A stretch of DNA of 12,585 bases from Bacillota bacterium. Lineage in GTDB: Bacteria; Bacillota; Clostridia; Peptostreptococcales; Anaerovoracaceae. Within the stretch, counting starts at the first letter, position 1. The number at the start of each line of letters is the position of its first letter. The DNA lies in NCBI GenBank assembly GCA_029266295.1, contig JAQSXD010000056.1, positions 1-12,585 on the forward strand, written 5' to 3'. This document shows positions 7,161-12,585 of this stretch, piece after piece. Made by a program: the position numbers and the translations under genes. The notes beneath the pieces were generated by a model that was given only the letters and a program-made list of their open reading frames with translations, ran no database searches and was not told the DNA's origin.

Positions 7161-7242
7161 GATCAGGGCTAAGGAAGTCGGAATGAATCAGCGCTTCCCT
7201 AAGCAATTAGACGCAGCTTCTCTGCGGCAGGTTCCCCTGATC
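7161..7242 (-). ncRNA. Predicted three-way-junction structured RNA element between metH and comEB
   Basis: On the minus strand GATCAGGG (7242-7235) is perfectly complementary to CCCTGATC (7168-7161), closing an 82-base region. Inside are two hairpins. P2 is CGCAG/CTGCG (7226-7222 with 7216-7212) with a 5-base loop. P3 is a 9-bp stem (7202-7194 with 7177-7169) with two G-U pairs and a 16-base loop. P3 abuts the closing stem with no unpaired base. The wobble pairs work only on the minus-strand transcript. No T-run follows, so it is not a simple terminator. It begins 11 bases after the metH stop and ends about 30 bases before comEB. It does not match a riboswitch, T-box or tRNA that I recognise. 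Function is unknown. Confidence 0.45.
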
Positions 7243-7253
7243 GTCCATGATTT

Positions 7254-9740
7254 CTATTTCTTAAAAATAAGATTCGCCGCTCTCACGGTATCCATCGCAT
7301 CTTTGCAGTAAAAATCCGCGCCTATTTTTTTTGCGTAGTCCTCTGTCAGTACAGCGCCTCCAACCGCGGTAACACAATCAAGTCCCGCATCCTTCAGCGC
7401 CTGGATTGTTTTTTCCATATTCACAACGGTAGTAGTCATCAGTGCAGAAAGACCTACCATCTTAATATCCATCGATTTTGCTGTTTCCACAACTTTTTCT
7501 ATCGGTACATCTTTTCCCAGATCTACGACCTCGTATCCATAATTTTCGAGTAAAACTTTTACAATATTTTTTCCAATATCATGGATGTCTCCCTGGACCG
7601 TAGCAAGAATCATTTTGCCATAGGAGGTCATGCCTCCGCTGTCCTTCATTGCCTCTTTCAGCACGGTGAAGGCGGCTTTCACTGTATCAGCTGATTTGAT
7701 CAGCTGAGGCAGAAAACTAGCTCCGCTTTCGTAATCCCTTCCGACAATTTCAAGAGCTGGGATGATCTTCTGTTCCACGATTTCAAGGGGTTTCATGGTT
7801 TTTAGCAGTTCAAGAGTCGCAGCAGCGGCACGCTCATCATAGCCTTCAATAATAATTTCTTCCAGTGTAAAAGCTTGCTCCGTTCCCTGGACCACAGCGG
7901 CTTTCTTTTCAGCTGCTTTCTGCGAATCCGGCTGTCCTCCGTAAAGCCTGATATAGTCTTTTGATTCGATATCCTTGCAGCTCAGTGCTTCAAATGCATG
8001 GATGGTATCGATGTATTCAGGCACCAGTGGATCCGTAATCGGCGCATCAAGACCTGCTTCCAAAGCCATGGCAAGGAAGGTTCTGTTCAGCAGCTTTCTC
8101 TCCGGCAGTCCGAAGGAGACATTGCTGGCACCGAGGGTTGTCTTGACACCAAATTCTCTTTTTACCCTGCGGATTGCTTCCAGGGTATCTCTTCCGGCGT
8201 TTTGCTGGGCGGAAACGGTCAGCGTCAGGCAGTCAACCAGAATACGTTCTCTTCCGATGCCATAAACTTCCGCTGTTTTAATAATACGCTCCGCAATGGC
8301 AAGTCTCTCTTCGGTATCTTTTGGCAGTCCCTTTTCGTCCAGAGTCAGTGCGATGACACAGGCTCCATATTTCTTGACAATCGGGAAGATCTCTTCCATA
8401 TTTTCTGCTTTTCCATTGACGGAGTTGATGATAGGCTTTCCATTATAGTACCGCACTGCCGCTTCCAGTACTTCGGGGTTTGCGCTGTCGATCTGCAGAG
8501 GTACCTTCACAGCGGAAGACACTCGTTTCACCGCGGCAAGCATCATTTCATGTTCATCGATTTCCGGCAAACCGACATTGATATCAAGAATTTCAGCACC
8601 GGCCTTTACCTGGTCGATTGCTTCCTTTTCAATATAACTTAAATCCCCTGCTTTCAGCGCTTCCTTCAGAAGCTTCTTTCCTGTGGGATTGATTCTTTCT
8701 CCGATGATTCTGATCCTGTGGTCAAGTACCACTGTTTTGGTGGAAGAGCTAACAGCGGTCACCGCCTTGGCTTTTCTTGCCTCCTCAGCCTCGGCAAAAA
8801 GCGCAGGGTAAGGTTTCCCAGCAATTTTCTTTGCCAGCGCGGCAATATACTCCGGATTGGTTCCGCAGCAGCCGCCGGCAACTGCAATTCCCGCTTGGAG
8901 CATTTCCTCCATGGCATCCAAGTATTCCGGAATATCCACTTCAAAGGCGGTTGCTCCATCAACGATTACAGGAAGTCCTGCATTGGGCTGCACCAGAACC
9001 GGAAGTTTGGAATACTTCAGGATCTCCTTAACAATTGGGATAATCTGCTTTGGTCCCAGGGAACAGTTTACGCCAATGGCGTCGATTCCCATATCCTGAA
9101 GGATGTTGACCGCGGTTTGAGGATCTGTCCCCATCAGCATTCTTCCGTCCTCTTGGAAGGTGAGGGAACAGAATACCGGAAGGACGCTATTCTCTTTTGC
9201 AGCAAGCACTGCGGCCTTTGTCTCGTAAATATCCGTCTGCGTTTCTATGATGATCAGATCCGCACCGGCTTTCTCGCCGGCTTCAACCTGCTCCTTGTAA
9301 ATATCATACGCTTCATCAAAGGTCAGTTCTCCAACAGGCTCCATCAGTTTTCCGATAGGACCCAGATCCAGTGCAACATATTTCTGCGCTGAAAATACAC
9401 TGGAAGCTTGCGTATCGCCCGCAGCGGAGCCTGCCTCTACCGTTTGATCCATAACCTCTTTTGCCGCTTCCTTGGCAAGCATAACTGCCTGCTCAATGAT
9501 CTGGGCTACCGTATAGGCTGAACCCTCAAACTTCGGTCGATTGCAGCCAAAGGTGTTGGTTGTAACAAAGTCACTTCCTGCCAAATAATATGCCTTATGG
9601 ATTTCTTTGATTGTATCGGGATGGGTGAAATTGAGAAGCTCAGGCAATTCCCCGGCCTTCAGCCCATGATGCTGCAGCATCGTTCCCATGGCACCATCAC
9701 ACACGATGATCTTTTTTCCGAGTAAATCCTTTATTTTCAT
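7254..9740 (-). CDS. metH: Cobalamin-dependent methionine synthase, short form without activation domain
   Basis: MetH transfers the methyl group of 5-methyl-THF through cobalamin to homocysteine, making methionine. Numbered from the preferred ATG (9740), the 828-residue protein has three parts. The homocysteine-binding barrel (about 1-315) carries zinc cysteines Cys226 in 'GVNCSLGP' and Cys291-Cys292 in 'GGCCGTNP'. The pterin-binding barrel is about 340-600, starting at 'IGERINPTGKK'. The cobalamin cap and binding domains (about 620-828) carry 'GDIHDIGKN', with the axial His720. It ends there, whereas E. coli MetH continues for a further C-terminal AdoMet-binding activation domain. An in-frame ATG at 9767 lacks a Shine-Dalgarno; the start at 9740 has AGAGGTG about 12 bases upstream. 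An Ala/Ser/Thr-rich insert lies near 99-118. metF is immediately upstream. Confidence 0.95.
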   Translation of the reverse strand: MKIKDLLGKKIIVCDGAMGTMLQHHGLKAGELPELLNFTHPDTIKEIHKAYYLAGSDFVTTNTFGCNRPKFEGSAYTVAQIIEQAVMLAKEAAKEVMDQTVEAGSAAGDTQASSVFSAQKYVALDLGPIGKLMEPVGELTFDEAYDIYKEQVEAGEKAGADLIIIETQTDIYETKAAVLAAKENSVLPVFCSLTFQEDGRMLMGTDPQTAVNILQDMGIDAIGVNCSLGPKQIIPIVKEILKYSKLPVLVQPNAGLPVIVDGATAFEVDIPEYLDAMEEMLQAGIAVAGGCCGTNPEYIAALAKKIAGKPYPALFAEAEEARKAKAVTAVSSSTKTVVLDHRIRIIGERINPTGKKLLKEALKAGDLSYIEKEAIDQVKAGAEILDINVGLPEIDEHEMMLAAVKRVSSAVKVPLQIDSANPEVLEAAVRYYNGKPIINSVNGKAENMEEIFPIVKKYGACVIALTLDEKGLPKDTEERLAIAERIIKTAEVYGIGRERILVDCLTLTVSAQQNAGRDTLEAIRRVKREFGVKTTLGASNVSFGLPERKLLNRTFLAMALEAGLDAPITDPLVPEYIDTIHAFEALSCKDIESKDYIRLYGGQPDSQKAAEKKAAVVQGTEQAFTLEEIIIEGYDERAAAATLELLKTMKPLEIVEQKIIPALEIVGRDYESGASFLPQLIKSADTVKAAFTVLKEAMKDSGGMTSYGKMILATVQGDIHDIGKNIVKVLLENYGYEVVDLGKDVPIEKVVETAKSMDIKMVGLSALMTTTVVNMEKTIQALKDAGLDCVTAVGGAVLTEDYAKKIGADFYCKDAMDTVRAANLIFKK

Positions 9741-9788
9741 AAACTTCTCTTTCACCTCTCTTAACATGCGTCGTTCTGATCGTTTTTA

Positions 9789-10670
9789 TTATCCCTGCAG
9801 TCTTCTGATATTTTCAATATTGCCGATGATTCTCTGAGCAGTATCCGGCTTATTCATAGTATAAAGGTGGATTCCCCTCACACCCCAAGCCATCAGATCA
9901 ATGATCTGCTCGATTGCATAGGCTTCTCCGGCTTCCTTCAATGCTGCCGGATTATCCTCATAGCGATCAAGAATCCTTACGAATTTCGGTGGTAGCTGAC
10001 AGCCAGCCAGCTTGGTGATCCGTTCAATCTGACTCTTATTCAGCACCGGCAGGATACCAGCAGAAACGGGAACATCTATTCCTGCCAAATCGATTTCTTC
10101 CATAAAGCGATAGAAAAGCTCATTGTCAAAAAACAGCTGGGAAATCAAAAAATCAGCTCCCATGGATACCTTGTCCCGCAAGTATTTCACATCCTGGACT
10201 TTGTTTTCGCAGTCCACATGGCCCTCGGGATAGCAGGCTGCTCCGATGCAGAAATCCCCTTCGGCTTTCACCTGACGAATCAAATCGGAAGCATGTTCGT
10301 AATGCAACGGGTCGGGAAATTCAAAATCCGGATCGTCCGGAAGGTCTCCCCGCATCGCAAGAACATTTTCGATGCCGTTGCTCCGAAGTTCATGGAGAAT
10401 TCCGTTGATCTGCTCTTTCGTTGCAGAAATGCAGGTCAGGTGTGCAAGACTTTCGATGTGATAATCATTTTTTATCTTAGAAGCGATTTCAACCGTTCTA
10501 TCTTTCGCTTTTCCCCCTGCGCCGTAGGTTACGCTGATAAAATCAGGGTTGATATCTTTTAGCTCGTCCAACGTTTTAAACACTGTCTCAACAGGTGATG
10601 TGAGCTTTGGGGGGAATATTTCAAGAGAAATCACTGTTTTTTTCGCGTCAAATAATTCTTTTATTTTCAT
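9789..10670 (-). CDS. metF: 5,10-Methylenetetrahydrofolate reductase
   Basis: MetF is a flavoprotein that reduces 5,10-methylene-THF to 5-methyl-THF, the methyl donor for MetH encoded just downstream. The 293-residue length fits the bacterial single-domain enzyme. Motifs along the barrel are 'SLEIFPPK' (catalytic-type Glu17), 'SVTYGAGG' (46-53), 'LAHLTC' (75-80), 'AMRGDLP' (Asp109), 'CYPEGH' (146-151), 'SQLFFDN' (177-183) and 'GVRGIHLYTMN' near the end. I chose the ATG at 10670-10668 because AGGAGG lies six bases upstream and because upstream in-frame sequence overlaps truA and does not look like protein of this family. The start is one base after the truA stop. metH follows within about 50 bases, so truA, metF and metH probably share a transcript. 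Confidence 0.96.
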   Translation of the reverse strand: MKIKELFDAKKTVISLEIFPPKLTSPVETVFKTLDELKDINPDFISVTYGAGGKAKDRTVEIASKIKNDYHIESLAHLTCISATKEQINGILHELRSNGIENVLAMRGDLPDDPDFEFPDPLHYEHASDLIRQVKAEGDFCIGAACYPEGHVDCENKVQDVKYLRDKVSMGADFLISQLFFDNELFYRFMEEIDLAGIDVPVSAGILPVLNKSQIERITKLAGCQLPPKFVRILDRYEDNPAALKEAGEAYAIEQIIDLMAWGVRGIHLYTMNKPDTAQRIIGNIENIRRLQG

Positions 10671-10671
10671 A

Positions 10672-11493
10672 TCAGTCCTCCTGGGGTTCAATTGCTGCCG
10701 CGGCTTCAAGCAAACGGTCTTTGTCAAAAAAAACTTCCGATAGATACAAGCCCTGCGGTGGTGCCGTATGTCCTGCCTTCCGCCGGTCTTTGCCTTCAAG
10801 AATCGCTTTCATTTCCTCTGGCTGTTTTCTGCCTAGGCCAACGTCTGCCAGTGTACCCGCTATGATTCTTACCATATTATAAAGAAATCCATCTCCGATG
10901 ATCTCAAGCCGAACATCATCGCCTGCTTCCGATACGCGGATTCCATGTACGGTTCGCACGGTGGATTCCATTACTTTTCCGCCTGCAGCCTGAAAGCATT
11001 TGAAATCATGCGTTCCTGCTACAAAGGCAGCAGCCTGTTTCATTGCCTCCACATTCAGTGGTTTATAGATGTGATAACGGTAGTTCCTAAGAAAGGGTTC
11101 CGGTTTTTCGCTATTTCTGATTTGATACGTATATTTCTTCCCTTCAGCCGCAAACCTTGCATGAAAATCCTCCGGCATCTCCTGTGCTTGGAGAATGACC
11201 ACATCGCCTCCATGATTTCTGCCACTGTCTTTCTCGCTAGCTGCAAGAAGGCCATTGACGGCCACAGGGATTTTCTCCACCGGAATCCGAAAATCTGCTG
11301 CAAAACTTGCCCTTTGCCCAAATGCATGTACACCGGCGTCAGTCCTGCTGGTTCCGTTGATCTGAATCGGCTGCCCGCAAACCTTACTAAGTGCGCGCTC
11401 CACCTCGCCCTGAACGCTTCTCTGCCCCGGCTGTCTCTGCCAGCCGCAGAATTCCGTTCCATCATATGAAATTGTCAGCAGAATATTTTTCAT
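10672..11493 (-). CDS. truA: tRNA pseudouridine(38-40) synthase
   Basis: TruA converts uridines 38-40 in the anticodon arm of many tRNAs to pseudouridine. The 273-residue protein shows the family start 'LTISYDGTEFCGWQRQ', the catalytic Asp52 in 'GTSRTDAGVHAFGQ', and the later 'FLYNMVRIIAGTL' motif. It is somewhat longer than typical TruA, mainly because of a polar Gly/Ser/Asn/His segment of about a dozen residues near 85-97, in the middle of the protein. The ATG at 11493-11491 has GAGG six bases upstream; an in-frame TTG at 11505 would add four residues. The stop overlaps the metF Shine-Dalgarno and is one base from the metF ATG, so translation of metF is probably coupled to truA. Confidence 0.95.
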   Translation of the reverse strand: MKNILLTISYDGTEFCGWQRQPGQRSVQGEVERALSKVCGQPIQINGTSRTDAGVHAFGQRASFAADFRIPVEKIPVAVNGLLAASEKDSGRNHGGDVVILQAQEMPEDFHARFAAEGKKYTYQIRNSEKPEPFLRNYRYHIYKPLNVEAMKQAAAFVAGTHDFKCFQAAGGKVMESTVRTVHGIRVSEAGDDVRLEIIGDGFLYNMVRIIAGTLADVGLGRKQPEEMKAILEGKDRRKAGHTAPPQGLYLSEVFFDKDRLLEAAAAIEPQED

Positions 11494-11539
11494 CCTATTC
11501 CTCAACCGTTTGACGTAGGCCCCGATCGCTCTCCCAAAA

Positions 11540-11577
11540 GAGGAACGACTAGAGAGGCGTCATGGAAATCGCTCCTC
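11540..11577 (-). terminator. Weak hairpin at the end of the DUF218 gene
   Basis: On the minus strand GAGGAGCGA (11577-11569) can pair with TCGTTCCTC (11548-11540) in a 9-bp stem with one G-U wobble and a 20-base loop, followed by only four T residues. The stem overlaps the stop codon of the upstream gene. The large loop and short T-run make it a weak or partial terminator at best. It lies in the 82-base gap before truA, where I saw no clear promoter. Confidence 0.3.
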
Positions 11578-12256
11578 AGTCATGACTTAAGAGGCCGCTG
11601 CCACTGATTGGGATTGCCTCTCCCAGATAGGTTGGTTCTGGCTTGACGATCAACTTGAAAAAATCTTTTGTTCTGGCCAAAACCTCTCGGAACTCCCGGT
11701 AGTCCTGCCCTGCATATGCTATTTCCACAGCGGAAACCCCGTACGCCTCCATGCCAAGTTTTATTGCCGCATAGACTGCTCTGAACTGATGGTATTTCTG
11801 CGTCACAACAATCGCTCTCTTTACTTCAAAAATATCTCTGGCACGATACATGGATTCATAGGTAGAAAAGCCTGCATGATCAAGGAAGATATCCTCTGCA
11901 GGCACACCGGCATCCAGCACATACTGTTTCATTGCGTTCACTTCATCGTACTGCTCCTGACCATTGTCACCGGTCAGCAGAAGCTTGGGTGCAGCTCCTG
12001 CGAAATAGAGCGCAAGTCCTTGATCCAGACGATCCTTCAGCATGAGATTTGGAGATCCATCCGGCCTTAATCCCGCTCCGAGAACCAAAATGCAATCCGC
12101 ATTCAGATCCGCAGCAGCTTCCTCATTTATAAGATACTGCCCCGCCGTGTTCACGACATAAGCGCTGATGCAGAAAGGAGTCAATGCCAAAAGTCCAAGC
12201 AGCAGCACGAACAGGAACATCATCCGTATCCTTTTTTTCTTTTTCTGTATCTGCAT
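11576..12256 (-). CDS. SanA/YdcF-like DUF218 membrane-anchored protein
   Basis: The 226-residue product has a basic N-terminus (KKKKRIR) followed by one hydrophobic segment at about residues 12-33, which is a membrane anchor or uncleaved signal. The rest is a DUF218 domain on the outer face. Visible family features are 'ADCILVLGAGLRPDGSPN' (53-70), 'LLLTGDNGQEQYDEVNAM' (92-109) and 'VVTQKYHQFRAVYAA' (150-164). The C-terminal 'KPEPTYLGEAIPISGSG' (205-221) closely resembles the end of SanA, a protein linked in E. coli to vancomycin exclusion and envelope barrier function. The biochemical activity of the family is not settled. The ATG at 12256-12254 has GAGG about seven bases upstream. It follows yhbY by 33 bases. 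Confidence 0.85.
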   Translation of the reverse strand: MQIQKKKKRIRMMFLFVLLLGLLALTPFCISAYVVNTAGQYLINEEAAADLNADCILVLGAGLRPDGSPNLMLKDRLDQGLALYFAGAAPKLLLTGDNGQEQYDEVNAMKQYVLDAGVPAEDIFLDHAGFSTYESMYRARDIFEVKRAIVVTQKYHQFRAVYAAIKLGMEAYGVSAVEIAYAGQDYREFREVLARTKDFFKLIVKPEPTYLGEAIPISGSGLLSHD

Positions 12257-12289
12257 CTTTATCCTCTATCCAGATTCCTATCTCAGTCT

Positions 12290-12583
12290 TTATCTCGGTA
12301 ATTCTATTTTTTTATGATCCTTTGACTGTCTGTATAGTGTAAATTTTCTTCCGATTGCTTGTACAAATTCCGCTTTAAGATTTTGCGCAAGCTCGTTTGC
12401 TGTTTCCTTCGGCGTAAGATCACAGCCTTCCTGGAGTTTCACTTTAACCAATTCTCTGTGTTCTAGCCCGACGTTCATCTCTTTGACAATATTTTCTGTC
12501 AAGCCTGCCTTGCCGATATATACCGATGGCTCTAAATCATGAGCCATACTTCTTAAAAAGCTTCTCTGTTTGCTTGTAATCAT
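12290..12583 (-). CDS. yhbY: YhbY-family ribosome assembly RNA-binding protein
   Basis: This 97-residue protein is a single CRM domain, the fold of YhbY, which associates with pre-50S ribosomal particles. It begins MITSKQRSFLRSMAH, matching the usual YhbY N-terminus. It then shows 'VYIGKAGLTENIV' (21-33), 'HRELVKVKLQ' (42-51) and the RNA-binding loop region 'AIGRKFTLYR' (76-85). The gene appears complete, but only two bases precede the ATG, so its promoter and ribosome binding site lie outside the window. In Firmicutes yhbY commonly sits in clusters with ribosome-assembly or NAD-synthesis genes; the DUF218 gene follows here by 33 bases. Confidence 0.94.
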   Translation of the reverse strand: MITSKQRSFLRSMAHDLEPSVYIGKAGLTENIVKEMNVGLEHRELVKVKLQEGCDLTPKETANELAQNLKAEFVQAIGRKFTLYRQSKDHKKIELPR

Positions 12584-12585
12584 TC

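Noticed and set aside
7161..7242. tRNA or SRP RNA as an explanation for the folded gap
   Set aside because: There is no T-arm GGTTCRA sequence, no CCA-ready acceptor stem and no SRP GGAAGG/GCAG core in the right context.
7199..7243. Small ORF MDDQGNLPQRSCV just after metH
   Set aside because: It has only 13 codons, no ribosome binding site, and overlaps the predicted RNA stems. It is most likely chance.
7998..9392. Long plus-strand open frames at 7998-8642 and 8718-9392
   Set aside because: They lie antisense within metH, whose motifs are intact throughout. The plus-strand translations show no recognisable domain and no good ribosome binding site.
10945..11469. Plus-strand open frame of 174 codons opposite truA
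   Set aside because: TruA is complete and conserved on the other strand; the antisense product resembles nothing.

Overview
This 12.6 kb window is a compact stretch of bacterial core chromosome. All 15 genes lie on the minus strand, so transcription runs from the right edge to the left edge. The gene families point to an anaerobic, low-to-moderate GC Firmicute, most likely a clostridial lineage. The supporting signs are strong AAGGAGG ribosome binding sites, a comEB-tagO-wecB cluster upstream of the atp operon, a separate atpI gene, a cobalamin-dependent MetH without an activation domain, and an ATP synthase c subunit with a Na+-type ion site. The species cannot be named from the sequence.

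Layout in transcription order: yhbY (ribosome-associated RNA-binding protein) and a SanA/YdcF-like DUF218 membrane protein come first. Next are truA (tRNA pseudouridine synthase), metF and metH (one-carbon and methionine synthesis), then comEB (dCMP deaminase). tagO/wecA and wecB follow; they make lipid-linked GlcNAc-1-P and UDP-ManNAc for cell-wall glycopolymers. A MATE-family transporter gene follows, then an intrinsic terminator. A fresh promoter region then drives the ATP synthase operon atpI-atpB-atpE-atpF-atpH-atpA, with atpA cut by the left edge after 26 codons.

Working together: MetF reduces methylene-THF to methyl-THF, and MetH passes the methyl group through cobalamin to homocysteine. 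TagO and WecB act at the start of envelope polymer synthesis. The atp genes encode the complete Fo sector (a, c, b), the delta subunit, the assembly factor AtpI and the beginning of alpha. Gene spacing is tight: truA-metF and tagO-wecB are each separated by one base, wecB overlaps the MATE gene, and atpF overlaps atpH.

No stretch longer than 300 bases lacks a gene. The largest gap (2752-2993) holds the terminator and the atp promoter. I see no mobile element, CRISPR array, tRNA or rRNA, and no evident accessory or defence system. The best candidate for something undescribed is a predicted three-way-junction RNA between metH and comEB (7161-7242). The other points worth a second look are the Na+-type c subunit, two overlapping near-consensus promoters before atpI, and a TTG start for atpF next to an out-of-frame ATG.
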